From the IMG/VR virus record IMGVR_UViG_3300024311_000004, positions 1 to 43,294 of that record: a stretch of DNA of 43,294 nt, one strand, 5' to 3'. Shown here in pieces: positions 1 to 8,039 of this stretch. A model generated the notes under the pieces. The model made no database searches. It had not been told where the DNA came from and saw only the letters and a program-made list of their open reading frames with translations. The stretch comes from a virus. Position 1 is the first letter of the stretch, and each line of letters starts with the position of its first letter. Both the position numbers and the translations under genes were made by a program.

Positions 1-267
1 ATTGACGCCATTCCGGGCCAATGGGTTCAGACTAGCTATAACACACGGGGCGGCCAGCATCCAGAAGGGCGTCCATTACGCAAAAACTACGCTGGCATTG
101 GCTATGTTTACGATAGTGTCAGAGACGCTTTCTACGCACCTCAGCCATACTCATCTTGGGCATTGGACGAAGAAACATGTTTTTGGAACCCGCCAACCCC
201 ACATCCAGCCGATGGAAACGCGCACACATGGGATGAGTCATCATTATCTTGGATTCCTGTTTCTTAA
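1..267 (+). CDS. Tail-associated conserved protein, 5'-truncated
   Basis: This is the 88-codon 3' part of a gene whose complete version is at 42206-42538 (110 aa). Reading starts in frame at base 1 with IDAIPGQW and continues through TSYNTRGGQHPEG, a Trp-rich middle and DEETCFWNPP, ending at TAA 265-267. The missing N-terminus lies off the left edge. I recognise it as a small protein often encoded beside tail fibre genes in environmental phages; its biochemical role is unknown. It differs from the right-hand copy at a handful of residues, for example around YVYDSVRDAFYAPQPYSSW. Confidence 0.8.
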   Translation: MDAIPGQWVQTSYNTRGGQHPEGRPLRKNYAGIGYVYDSVRDAFYAPQPYSSWALDEETCFWNPPTPHPADGNAHTWDESSLSWIPVS

Positions 268-270
268 TTT

Positions 271-531
271 ATGGCAAGAAAATCTGTATCACTCGCAGTA
301 GGTCGCGGCGAAAAGTTGCCTGTGTCCAAAGGTGCAGGCCTAACAGCAAAAGGCCGAGCCAAATACAATCGAGCTACTGGCAGCAACCTTAAGGCTCCTG
401 CGCCCAACCCAAAAACCAAGTCTGACGCTGGCCGTAAGAAATCATTTTGTGCTAGGATGGCTGGTGTCGTAGCCAAAGCAAAAGGCCCAGCAGAACGGGC
501 TAGAGCAAGCATGAGACGCTGGAAGTGCTAA
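271..531 (+). CDS. Small basic conserved phage protein (DUF6321-like)
   Basis: This is an 86-aa, Lys/Arg-rich protein with the pattern GLTAKGRAKYNRATGSNLKAP, then KKSFCARMAGV and a C-terminal RRWKC. That arrangement is characteristic of a small conserved family common in environmental phages, which I associate with DUF6321. No enzymatic motif is visible; the charge suggests nucleic-acid or virion association, which is inference. It begins three bases after the previous stop, in the context TAATTTATG, with no Shine-Dalgarno. The second copy at 42542-42802 differs by three residues (R3K, S51A, R78K) despite about 23 nucleotide changes. Confidence 0.75.
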   Translation: MARKSVSLAVGRGEKLPVSKGAGLTAKGRAKYNRATGSNLKAPAPNPKTKSDAGRKKSFCARMAGVVAKAKGPAERARASMRRWKC

Positions 532-532
532 T

Positions 533-679
533 ATGAAAAAAGGACTCTACGCCAATATCCACGCCAAGCGCGAGCGGATCGCCGCTGGCAGTAAAGAACG
601 CATGAGGAAGCCCGGATCAAAAGGCGCGCCAACTGCAAAGGCTTTTAGACAATCGGCCAAAACGGCCAAGAAGAAATAG
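533..679 (+). CDS. Small basic conserved phage protein (48 aa)
   Basis: The frame encodes 48 residues: MKKGLYANIHAKRERIAAG, then SKERMRKPGSKGAPTAKAF, and a Lys-rich end. The motif order KGLYANIHAKR...KPGSKGAPT is typical of tiny basic proteins encoded between tail/fibre and lysis genes in many environmental phages. Function is unknown; the high positive charge suggests nucleic-acid or head association. It starts one base after the preceding stop. The second copy at 42807-42953 is identical apart from A8S. Confidence 0.7.
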   Translation: MKKGLYANIHAKRERIAAGSKERMRKPGSKGAPTAKAFRQSAKTAKKK

Positions 680-681
680 GT

Positions 682-861
682 ATGGACGAGTTCATCAGCA
701 AGGTGCTCACCCATATCTTCGACCAAGGCTTGACGGTCTCCCTGCTGGCGTTGGCCCTGTACTATCTGCACAGCAAACTAAACAAACTAGAGGTAAAGAT
801 CTCAGAATGCGAGCAAGACAGACTCAAGCTCTGGGAACGAATCGCTCAACTCCACGACTAA
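682..861 (+). CDS. Small membrane protein with coiled coil (holin/spanin-like candidate)
   Basis: This encodes 59 aa. Residues about 15-32 (LLALALYYL core) form one hydrophobic transmembrane segment, followed by a charged helical stretch (KLNKLEVKISECEQDRLKLWERIAQL) with heptad character. A short N-terminus, single membrane span and coiled coil directly upstream of another membrane protein and an endolysin fit a lysis-cassette holin or inner-membrane spanin. The sequence does not discriminate between these. A diverged copy lies at 42956-43135 (S6A, T10N, D14E and a conservative change near residue 41). Confidence 0.65.
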   Translation: MDEFISKVLTHIFDQGLTVSLLALALYYLHSKLNKLEVKISECEQDRLKLWERIAQLHD

Positions 862-865
862 TCCT

Positions 866-1021
866 ATGAAAGAACATCTCAAACAACCATCCACTTGGCT
901 CGGACTTGCTAAACTTGGCGCTGCTGTTGGATTGTACAGCACTGGCATCGGTGGCGCTATTGCCCAAGGAGTTATGGCAATCTTTGGCATTATTGACGTA
1001 ATCCGCAACGAGAAACGGTGA
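866..1021 (+). CDS. Small membrane protein, candidate holin
   Basis: This is a 51-aa protein with two short hydrophobic Gly/Ala-rich stretches (about residues 10-25 and 28-46) and a charged C-terminus ending RNEKR. Its stop overlaps the GTG start of the endolysin (GTGA at 1018-1021), so translation is probably coupled. Size, hydrophobicity and position make it a candidate holin that would permeabilise the inner membrane to release the endolysin. No family-specific motif proves this. The copy at 43137-43292 differs only at residue 4 (H/Y). Confidence 0.6.
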   Translation: MKEHLKQPSTWLGLAKLGAAVGLYSTGIGGAIAQGVMAIFGIIDVIRNEKR

Positions 1022-1494
1022 TTGACGAGCGGTCAGCCAAGCACATTTCAACGCTGCTCCCTGAAGTACAGGGCGCATTTACAGCTTTTTTGCTCGATGC
1101 TAAAGAACTGGCAGCTAAAGACGGCTTGGACTACAGAGTCATCTGCGGTACTCGATCATGGAACGAACAGGCTGCACTGTACGCCAAGGGGCGCACTGCG
1201 CCGGGACCAAAGGTGACTAATGCCAAACCGGGATCATCGATGCACAACTTCGGACTCGCCATCGACTGCGGCGTGTTCAAGGGCAAAGTGTACATGGATG
1301 GCAGCACACCCGCTGACGCAAAGATCGCTGACCTTATGCATAAACAAGCCTCCACGCTGTGCGCCAAACACAAGCTCCGCTGGGGTGGCAAATTCAAGAA
1401 GCTGTACGATGCGCCTCATTTTGAGTACGATACTAATTATTCTCTTGCTGAGTTGCGTGTTCGCCGGGCCAAAGGGCAATCCTTAATCGCTTAA
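1018..1494 (+). CDS. Endolysin, M15-type zinc peptidase (L,D-/D,D-carboxypeptidase-like)
   Basis: This is a 158-aa peptidoglycan peptidase of the M15 / VanY-like family. It carries SSMHNFGLAIDCG, supplying Zn ligands His76 and Asp83, and DAPHFEY, with His134 as the third ligand. TRSWNEQAALYAKG at residues about 45-58 is the usual substrate-side segment. The length fits single-domain phage endolysins that cleave the stem peptide. The start is GTG at 1018, overlapping the upstream stop by four bases. No signal peptide is visible, so export through a holin is expected, and two small membrane proteins lie immediately upstream. The right end of the window stops two codons into a second copy. Confidence 0.92.
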   Translation: MIDERSAKHISTLLPEVQGAFTAFLLDAKELAAKDGLDYRVICGTRSWNEQAALYAKGRTAPGPKVTNAKPGSSMHNFGLAIDCGVFKGKVYMDGSTPADAKIADLMHKQASTLCAKHKLRWGGKFKKLYDAPHFEYDTNYSLAELRVRRAKGQSLIA

Positions 1495-1497
1495 CTT

Positions 1498-1749
1498 ATG
1501 CCTAAGTCAATGAAATCCTTACTGATGATCCTTGGTGGCCCTATGGGCGACAAAGGACGTTCCTGTCCTGAATGTGACTCTCCAATGGAGGCCGACGGCA
1601 CTTGTTCCGAGTGTGGGTATGGCGAAGAGGAAGAGTACGAGGACGAGGGTGAAGAAGAGGATGAGGACAACGGCCACATGGAGCGTATGGTCGAGATCCG
1701 CGACGATCTTCAACGCCTTGTAGACAAGCTTAGTAAGCTTATTTCCTAA
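1498..1749 (+). CDS. Acidic zinc-ribbon protein of unknown role
   Basis: This is an 83-aa protein with paired CPEC and CSEC motifs (Cys23/26 and Cys36/39) expected to bind one Zn ion. A very acidic run (EEEEYEDEGEEEDEDNG) follows, then a short amphipathic helix at the C-terminus. It starts three bases after the endolysin stop (TAACTTATG), and its stop overlaps the next start (TAATG). Zn-ribbon plus acidic tail suggests protein- or nucleic-acid mimicry or binding, but no specific function is recognisable. It sits at the junction of lysis and tail genes. Confidence 0.7.
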   Translation: MPKSMKSLLMILGGPMGDKGRSCPECDSPMEADGTCSECGYGEEEEYEDEGEEEDEDNGHMERMVEIRDDLQRLVDKLSKLIS

Positions 1750-3698
1750 TGCCGCAAGAACTTCAAGTAGAGGGTGACAACATGTTTATTGGCTTTGCCA
1801 GTAGGCTGGATGCTGCCAACTTAAAGCCCGGAATGCTACAGGCGAGCTTTAACACCCGCTTGCAGCGCGGCGTGGCACAGCCCCGCAAGGGAACTAAAAG
1901 GCTTACCGACAATGATCTTGTGTCTTTGACAATGGTTGGATCAGGGCTGTACGTTGACGGCGCAGGACATGACAACATCGTGCTGGTATTCACTGACAGG
2001 ATGTACCTGTACAGGCCAGCTCAAGGCTCAGAGCCTGAAGATTTAAGCCAAGCATTTCTGTTTCCTGCCAACAGAACAATTGCAGTGGGCGGAATTTGCG
2101 ATGTAGTGGCGGCGCTTAATAAGATCTACATCTTTCGCGGTAAGTACGACAAAACGACGTTCGTTGCAGCCGAGTCTAACCCTGACATCCTCAACGGTCA
2201 CACTGGAACGATCACAATCACGACCACACCAGCGCACGGTTACACCACAGGCGACGAGGTAACTATCGGGCGCACAGACGGCTCAGACACGGCGGGACAG
2301 GCCGTCACGGGCAGTTACTTCATCACGGTGACAAGTCCGACCACGTTCACGTTTGAGTACGACAACAACACTGGCTCAACCTATGCCACACGAACCAACC
2401 AGACAGGCTGGACAGCTCGACGCGGGAAGCCACCGTTAATATGGCAGGATGGGCAGGCGGCACTTTCGTTTGCACAGCAAAAGTCCACAATAGACGCTGG
2501 CGTTGTTACAGGCATCACGCAATCTGTGCCATGCGCTGATTTTGGGTTGTATTTTCAGAACAGGCTTGTCCTTAAGTATGGCGACTACCAGATGTTGGTG
2601 AGTGACATCTTAAGCGAACAGTGCGACACGACATTAAACAACTTCACAATAAACACTGGCGGAAATGACTCGATTGTGGGGGTGCTGCCGTGGGTGCAAG
2701 ATCAGTTCTTGGTCTTTATGACTAAGAGTATTTATGTTGTTTATGTTGAGACTGACAACTTTGCCACTGATTCACCCCCCGGAGCGCAGAGCAGCACAAC
2801 GGTGGTGACGACCGAGATTGGCTGTCTAGCCAGACGTTCAATCGTTTCTGCGGGTCAGTTTGTATTTTTCCTTTCGGCCAACGGCGTCCACATGCTGACG
2901 CCCCAGCTTGACTTAAAATTACTAGGCAACACACTGCCGCTCAGTGAACCGATTGCAGACTTTTTTGACTCCATAAACTACGACACTGTTCAAAACTCGG
3001 TTGCGACTTATTATAACAATCGTTTTTACATTGCTATGCCAACAGGCGACGCAACAAGAAATAACAAGATTTTGGTGTACAACACGCTCAACCAAGCATG
3101 GGAATCAATTGACTATTATCCGACTGGGTTATTTTTAGACAACTTTATCTTGTCCGCGTATATCAATCAACGCAGGCTGATGATTATTACTAATTTTGCT
3201 GGAGAAGGTCAGTACGGAGGCGTGTTTTTAAGTGAAGAGCAAGTTGAAGGCGACGAGTTTAATACATCTAATGCAACGCCTGTATTGTCGTTTACTTTAT
3301 TTCCGGCATCTATTCAGCCAAATGGGCAGCCAGCTAAGACTGAATCTACCTTGATTGCAAGCACGCAGAATTTTGTCCATATTCCTGCATCTGTAAAAAC
3401 TAGAGAATACACGTTTGGCGGCGCTTCTGAAAAACGGTATAGCAGGGGCGAGTTTAGCTTTAGCAACGTGCAAAATGATTTTGTTGAGATTGACGCAACA
3501 ACATACGACCCAGACTCTACTGAGACGGTGCTAAAATACAGCTTTAGCGGAAACTCAGATGGCACGCTCCGCCCAAGGATAGCAGCACGGGGAACGTCGA
3601 TTGCCTGCACTGTAAATTTCGTTGTTGGAAGACCATCCTTGAAAAGTACTGCTATTTATGCTATAGCAGCTAATAGACCAATGATCTCGCAGGAGTAA
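1749..3698 (+). CDS. Tail structural protein (nozzle/stabilisation-like candidate)
   Basis: This encodes 649 aa. The N-terminal segment FASRLDAANLKPGMLQ plus a short 'RGVAQPRKGTKRL' is typical of long beta-rich phage tail proteins that begin with a description of bound conformers. The rest is beta-strand and Gly/Thr rich, including an inserted small beta domain around residues 145-215. Repeated short blade-like strands and the position next to collar and ejection proteins suggest the role filled by P22 gp10 or T7 gp12 in the tail tube. That is inference from length, composition and context; no catalytic motif is seen. The start overlaps the previous stop by one base. Confidence 0.6.
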   Translation: MPQELQVEGDNMFIGFASRLDAANLKPGMLQASFNTRLQRGVAQPRKGTKRLTDNDLVSLTMVGSGLYVDGAGHDNIVLVFTDRMYLYRPAQGSEPEDLSQAFLFPANRTIAVGGICDVVAALNKIYIFRGKYDKTTFVAAESNPDILNGHTGTITITTTPAHGYTTGDEVTIGRTDGSDTAGQAVTGSYFITVTSPTTFTFEYDNNTGSTYATRTNQTGWTARRGKPPLIWQDGQAALSFAQQKSTIDAGVVTGITQSVPCADFGLYFQNRLVLKYGDYQMLVSDILSEQCDTTLNNFTINTGGNDSIVGVLPWVQDQFLVFMTKSIYVVYVETDNFATDSPPGAQSSTTVVTTEIGCLARRSIVSAGQFVFFLSANGVHMLTPQLDLKLLGNTLPLSEPIADFFDSINYDTVQNSVATYYNNRFYIAMPTGDATRNNKILVYNTLNQAWESIDYYPTGLFLDNFILSAYINQRRLMIITNFAGEGQYGGVFLSEEQVEGDEFNTSNATPVLSFTLFPASIQPNGQPAKTESTLIASTQNFVHIPASVKTREYTFGGASEKRYSRGEFSFSNVQNDFVEIDATTYDPDSTETVLKYSFSGNSDGTLRPRIAARGTSIACTVNFVVGRPSLKSTAIYAIAANRPMISQE

Positions 3699-3702
3699 CT
3701 TT

Positions 3703-4449
3703 ATGTCCATCCAGCAAATCCAAAAAGGCACAACTTATGCAAATTACCCCGCCAGTAATTCGCAGGTAACTGCTGAAAATCTTAATGACCACGTTGACAA
3801 CGCGGTGTTGTTGTCCGGGGCTATTTCGGCACAAAACGCAGGCGTTCCTCAGGATGGCGATTACATTTTAGCTGAACGAACAGGATCGCTTTTTAAATAC
3901 ACGCTTTCGGCTGTTCAAGCATTGCTTGCAACTTACTTTCCATTGCGGTCAGGCTCGTCAATGACTGGCGAGTTGACGCTGTCTAACAACAATCCAAGCG
4001 GAGCAAATGTGGCGGCAAGCAAGGGATATGTTGACTCCGTAGCCACAATAACAGCCGCAAGGGTGCCTGCGGGCACAATTGTTATGTGGGGTGGATCAAC
4101 GCCTCCGTCTGGCTGGCTGGAATGCAACGGCCAACCTACTTCTAGCTATCCGAATCTTATTGCTATATACGGATCAACCGTACCAGATCTTCGTGGCGAA
4201 TTTGTCCGTGGATGGGATAACGGCAAACTTGTTGATCCGGGGCGCGGAATCAGAACTTATCAGGGTCAAAGCATACAACCGCACACGCACACCGTTGCAA
4301 GCGGCGGCCAACAAAGCAACAATCAGAATCAAAGGTACGCCGATAATCCGGGAAACATCAACAACCTTGGATCACAGACAACTGGGTCCGCAGGAAGCAC
4401 TGAAACCCGCCCACGCAACTTTTCCCTCATGTTTATCATCAAGACATGA
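3703..4449 (+). CDS. Tail fibre/collar-domain protein
   Basis: This is a 248-aa protein with a phage tail collar domain. PAGTIVMWGGSTPPSGWLEC at residues about 122-141 is the classic collar signature. It is followed by the YPNLIAIYG and VPDLRGEFVRGWDNG motifs, and QPHTHTV with the C-terminal ETRPRNFSLMFIIK. An N-terminal part of about 110 residues contains SGSSMTGELTLSNN, a fibre-shaft-like repeat. The protein likely forms a trimeric fibre or tip that contacts the receptor. It starts four bases after the upstream stop (TAACTTTATG) without a Shine-Dalgarno and overlaps the next gene by four bases. Confidence 0.88.
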   Translation: MSIQQIQKGTTYANYPASNSQVTAENLNDHVDNAVLLSGAISAQNAGVPQDGDYILAERTGSLFKYTLSAVQALLATYFPLRSGSSMTGELTLSNNNPSGANVAASKGYVDSVATITAARVPAGTIVMWGGSTPPSGWLECNGQPTSSYPNLIAIYGSTVPDLRGEFVRGWDNGKLVDPGRGIRTYQGQSIQPHTHTVASGGQQSNNQNQRYADNPGNINNLGSQTTGSAGSTETRPRNFSLMFIIKT

Positions 4450-4964
4450 CCATTCAAGAATGGGAGCAACTTGTAGACACGTTATATGAACAATGCCGAA
4501 ACCATCTTCAACTTCTTGGACAAGTCTCCCGAGATGACGTTGACGGGTATCTCAGCTTTTATGGTGTCCATGACAGCATTTATGTGGCTCGCCGTGACAA
4601 CGTCATCACCGGCATCTCGACTACACATCCCGGCGTTAGCGACTTTAATTGGAAGTGGCGCAAGCAGGACGGCCTCTGGACGATTCACATGGCATGGGCA
4701 AGCGAGCCTGAAGCAGTCGCAGACATGTTCAACCAGTTCTTTGCACGCAAATCACCGATCACACAAGTGTGGGCATGGAGGCACGATCATGCCGTTCCAA
4801 TCACTCCAAGGAAACTAGAAAGACTTTTATATGGGCGGAGGCAAAACTCAAGTTGTACAAGCACCACAGGCTCCAAATTATCAGGAGTCCATGCGGTCCA
4901 TTTTGCAGGCGCAGGTGGATATGGCTCCGCAAGTTTATGCCAGCGAGGCGATTTACCAGCCTAA
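4446..4964 (+). CDS. Small tail-region accessory protein, long 3' overlap
   Basis: The 172-codon frame has a convincing first ~130 residues (Trp-rich VSDFNWKWRKQDGLWTIHMAW and ITPRKLERLLYG), but the last ~43 residues are low-quality Ser/Gly-rich sequence lying over the start of the next gene. Overlap with the gene at 4831 is 134 bases, the largest in the window. Either the C-terminus is a true read-through of the neighbour, or a frameshift has removed a native stop: a one-base shift upstream would reach TAG at 4816-4818. I do not recognise a function with confidence. Confidence 0.55.
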   Translation: MTIQEWEQLVDTLYEQCRNHLQLLGQVSRDDVDGYLSFYGVHDSIYVARRDNVITGISTTHPGVSDFNWKWRKQDGLWTIHMAWASEPEAVADMFNQFFARKSPITQVWAWRHDHAVPITPRKLERLLYGRRQNSSCTSTTGSKLSGVHAVHFAGAGGYGSASLCQRGDLPA

Positions 4965-5889
4965 ATATCAGCTTCTTCAGGATCAGATTGCAAGGCAGGC
5001 CGCCACAAGCCAGATTGGCTTGTATCGAGACCTGCAGCCTCATTACTCCGCGCTAGAAGAAGACTACATGAAGAGCCAGCAGGCTGCGCAGCTGCGCGGC
5101 TTGCAGGGGCGTGGAGGTGAATATGTTCAGGCATTTCAGGATGTGCAGGGTGTTGGCGGCATCAACCAAGCTCTTCAACAGTACGCCCAACAAAAACTAG
5201 GAGCCTTGCAGACTAGTGGCACATTGCTGTCTAAAGCTGAAGAAAGAGACATTACAAACGAAAGCCTTAGAGGCTACGCAGCCAGAAACACGGCACTTGG
5301 TTTGCAGGCCAATCTTGCCGAGGTAATGAACCGCTACAACGCTCGTCAGGCCCGGGAACAGCAGCTTGTGGCCCTTGGCACAGGTTTGGGTGGCTACTTC
5401 CAACAGCAGGCAGCTCCTGCGCTTACTTCGTTCTACCAACAGCCTATGTATGCTGGCAACTTTAGCGGTCAAGCAGCGCAGCTTGCAAACATGGCTCAGC
5501 AGCAGGCTGGCCCGCAGTACTTTAACCCAGAGTCACAAACAGGCATGGGCTCGATCTACGGGGCGTACAACGCGCAGATGCAGTTGGCTGCTGGCACGGC
5601 TCAGGCGAGAGCTATGGAACGTGCAGGACGTAGTGCGATGTGGGGACAGATTGCTGGAGCTACTATCGGAGCCGTTGGGAATATGGCAAAGTGCTGGGTG
5701 GCCCGTGAAGTGTATGGCCGCATGAACCCAGACTGGCTAACCTTCCGCGAATGGATGGTGAACGAAGCGCCTGCATGGCTAAGGAATATCTACATCAAGT
5801 ACGGAAAACAACTTGCAGCCTTTATTAAAGATAAGCCTCGCGTAAAGTGGTTTATCAAGCTGTGGATGGACTCAAAGATTAAGCACTAA
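4831..5889 (+). CDS. Candidate internal/ejection protein with CWVAREVYG C-terminal domain
   Basis: This is a 352-aa, Gln/Ala-rich protein beginning MGGGKTQVVQAPQAPNYQES, followed by long helical stretches rich in LQ, AQQ and YNA. The last ~65 residues, starting CWVAREVYGRMNPDW and then FREWMVNEAPAWLRN, are a conserved C-terminal module I recognise from many phage virion proteins of unknown role. Together with the next three genes it forms a block of Gln/Ala-rich structural proteins typical of podovirus ejection proteins, which leave the capsid with DNA. That role is inferred from context. There is no Shine-Dalgarno (CTTTTATATG). Confidence 0.6.
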   Translation: MGGGKTQVVQAPQAPNYQESMRSILQAQVDMAPQVYASEAIYQPKYQLLQDQIARQAATSQIGLYRDLQPHYSALEEDYMKSQQAAQLRGLQGRGGEYVQAFQDVQGVGGINQALQQYAQQKLGALQTSGTLLSKAEERDITNESLRGYAARNTALGLQANLAEVMNRYNARQAREQQLVALGTGLGGYFQQQAAPALTSFYQQPMYAGNFSGQAAQLANMAQQQAGPQYFNPESQTGMGSIYGAYNAQMQLAAGTAQARAMERAGRSAMWGQIAGATIGAVGNMAKCWVAREVYGRMNPDWLTFREWMVNEAPAWLRNIYIKYGKQLAAFIKDKPRVKWFIKLWMDSKIKH

Positions 5890-5893
5890 CTTT

Positions 5894-6550
5894 ATGGCAA
5901 AACCTCGTGAACTTTATAATACACCGGCACCACAAGCGATGAGCTTGATGGGCCAAGGCATTGCTGACGCTTACGCTAACGTAGGGCGCATTCATGGCCA
6001 AGGATACCAAGCCCTTGGAGAAGGTATTGCTCAAGGGATTACTCAGGCTGCCAGCGCTTATGCAGGCTACAAACAACAACAGTCTCAGGCTAAAGCCTAT
6101 GAGGGATTCTTAAATAATGAACTTGGGCAGAAGGCGCTTGGCATTAATGCAGAAACTGCTAAGGGCTACATCAAGGCAGCTAAAGACATGGGCGGCCCAG
6201 AGGCTCAAATTCAGTTTTACCAGATGGGTATTCCCGGCTTGATGCAGCAAAACTTTATGATGCAACGGATTGGTGCCCAAAATCCCGTAAAACCTGCACC
6301 TTCATATCCAGCTATTACCTTTGAGGAGTCTCCACTGTCAACCCCAACGCCATCTCCATCGCCATCTGGCGGCATGACAGTTGGAAGTGATCTTGGAAGC
6401 GGAGCAATCTCTCCACAAACTGCGTCTGATGGCGATGTGGATTTCACCAATTTTTTAAGAAAGAAAGGCTGGGCTGGCGGACCCGTAAAGCAAACTTGGG
6501 TGGATGAATATAATTCACTTAACCAAATTCCTTATTTCATTAGAAGATAA
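5894..6550 (+). CDS. Candidate internal virion protein
   Basis: This is a 218-aa protein. The N-terminal half is Gly/Ala/Gln-rich and helical (GIADAYANVGRIHGQGYQALG, YAGYKQQQSQAKAYEG). A Pro/Ser linker around residues 135-160 (TPTPSPSPSGG) precedes a short C-terminal segment. The pattern of amphipathic helices resembles small internal virion proteins that oligomerise during DNA ejection, but no family motif is certain. It starts four bases after the previous stop in the recurring TAACTTTATG context, and is followed three bases later by the next gene. Confidence 0.55.
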   Translation: MAKPRELYNTPAPQAMSLMGQGIADAYANVGRIHGQGYQALGEGIAQGITQAASAYAGYKQQQSQAKAYEGFLNNELGQKALGINAETAKGYIKAAKDMGGPEAQIQFYQMGIPGLMQQNFMMQRIGAQNPVKPAPSYPAITFEESPLSTPTPSPSPSGGMTVGSDLGSGAISPQTASDGDVDFTNFLRKKGWAGGPVKQTWVDEYNSLNQIPYFIRR

Positions 6551-6553
6551 CAT

Positions 6554-8038
6554 ATGTCTTTAGGTGATTATATCTTTAAAAGTCTTCCGTACAGGATGCA
6601 GAGTGATATTGCCTATGGCAATTACATGAATGCAGAGGCTGACATTAACCGTTTACAGGGGTTAAATCAAAACCTTGCCTCCTATCGCGAGGCCTTACAA
6701 GAAGCACAGCAAGCCAAGTTCACAGCTGGGGAGGAGTATCTTGCCGCAATCAATGCATCCCGAAAACAACAAGGCAAGGAGCCATTTACTGGATATCCAG
6801 AAGAGGCTATGGGCACACGCAGGGTAATGCCAGCAGTTGACCGCATGGGTGCGCCCCTTACGCCTGATGAAGAAGATATGCTTAGGCATACACCTCCACG
6901 CAGGGCTGTTCCTGTTTCTCCAGAAGAGATGACGCAGGCGCAGGAGACAAGGTTTATGCAAAATGCTGGTGAAATGGCTCCAGCATCATACCAAGAGACC
7001 AGCGAGGAAGGCAGTGTGCCCACAAGCCCGTCTAGAGTTCAATTCCTTGGTGGAAGAATGGAGGGTCAGCCAGAAGCTCCTAAGCAACCAAAAGCTACAA
7101 AGAAATCTGATTTCACTCAAGTCTCGAACGAGAAACAGCCTGCAAGGCAGTTAACTCCACTTGAGCGGTACAATGACTTGATTTCAAGAGGCGAAGTTGG
7201 TGAGGCAAATGAACTTAAGTACAATCTTGAGAAGCAGACATTTGACCGCAACATGGCAAAGATCAACGCTGCTTACGTTCAAGTTTTAAACACTCAGGGT
7301 GCCGCTGAAGCGGATAGGTTTAGAGATGGGTACGCTAAAATAGCCAAAGAAAGGTTTCAGACTAAGCCTATTGAGGAGACTGAAGCATTTAAGACTGCTC
7401 AAGTGTATGTGAACCGGGCTGGCTTCCATCAGAACCGCAGTAGCGTTGCGATGCTTGGAGAAGAGTTGGCTTTTGCAAAAAAGATGATAAAGGATGGCAA
7501 ATCTAAAGAAGCTGTAATTCAGGCTCTTTCAGCAAACATCCCAAAACTAATTCAGTCTCTTGCTACTGGACAATCAGATGCCGTGCAGGAAGCCGAAGCA
7601 AGAAGGTTGATGCCTGAACTTACAACGATTCTCGGCCAAGGATTTGACATAAATGCTGCGCTTAAGCTCGCAAGTCAAAAGGAAGCATCCAAGTGGTTTA
7701 CGACTCAACCTCAAGACTTTATTAATAAAGCAGAGAAAATCTTTGCTGCTGCTGTGAAGGTTCAAAACGAAAGTGCAAAGCAGTACAGAAAGCAGATTGG
7801 ATCAAGGGCTGCGGAGTCCATACTATTGACCGAACTTCCAACAGCGGTTGAACCCGGAGGAGGTAACGAATTGTTTCAATACAGGCAAAGACTTGCCGCA
7901 ATAAACCCTTCGCCACAGCAGGCTCAGATGCAAGGTCAGCCACAGCCTCCTCCAGTACAAACCCAAAGGGGCACTGCTGCTGGAGTTAATCCCTCGTCTA
8001 TTTGGCCTGTCTTTGGTAAAGATAGCTTTGGCCAATAA
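6554..8038 (+). CDS. Candidate internal virion protein (494 aa)
   Basis: This is a 494-aa protein of unknown family. Residues ~25-60 are a coiled-coil-like segment (ADINRLQGLNQNLASYREAL). A disordered Pro/Glu/Gln region at about 85-200 is followed by a mostly helical core (residues ~205-440), and a Pro/Gln-rich tail ends the protein. It sits between two other candidate ejection proteins and is of late-gene type (TAACATATG start, no Shine-Dalgarno). I infer a virion component; no enzyme motif was seen. Confidence 0.55.
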   Translation: MSLGDYIFKSLPYRMQSDIAYGNYMNAEADINRLQGLNQNLASYREALQEAQQAKFTAGEEYLAAINASRKQQGKEPFTGYPEEAMGTRRVMPAVDRMGAPLTPDEEDMLRHTPPRRAVPVSPEEMTQAQETRFMQNAGEMAPASYQETSEEGSVPTSPSRVQFLGGRMEGQPEAPKQPKATKKSDFTQVSNEKQPARQLTPLERYNDLISRGEVGEANELKYNLEKQTFDRNMAKINAAYVQVLNTQGAAEADRFRDGYAKIAKERFQTKPIEETEAFKTAQVYVNRAGFHQNRSSVAMLGEELAFAKKMIKDGKSKEAVIQALSANIPKLIQSLATGQSDAVQEAEARRLMPELTTILGQGFDINAALKLASQKEASKWFTTQPQDFINKAEKIFAAAVKVQNESAKQYRKQIGSRAAESILLTELPTAVEPGGGNELFQYRQRLAAINPSPQQAQMQGQPQPPPVQTQRGTAAGVNPSSIWPVFGKDSFGQ

Positions 8039-8039
8039 T

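Larger units (their letters stand above)
1..1023. repeat. Left copy of diverged terminal repeat
   Basis: This segment is homologous, in the same orientation, to 42272-43294. The copies differ by scattered substitutions and small compensating 3-base indels near 532 and 862. The first 38 bases and about the last 113 bases are identical. Most changes fall at third codon positions, so both copies look like functional coding DNA. True phage terminal repeats are normally identical, so I infer two strain variants joined by assembly around a circular map. Confidence 0.85.

Noticed and set aside
4486-4818. 110-codon frame overlapping the 4446 gene
   Set aside because: The alternative frame has a better protein-like sequence and Trp-rich conserved core; this one is Ser/Thr-rich shadow.
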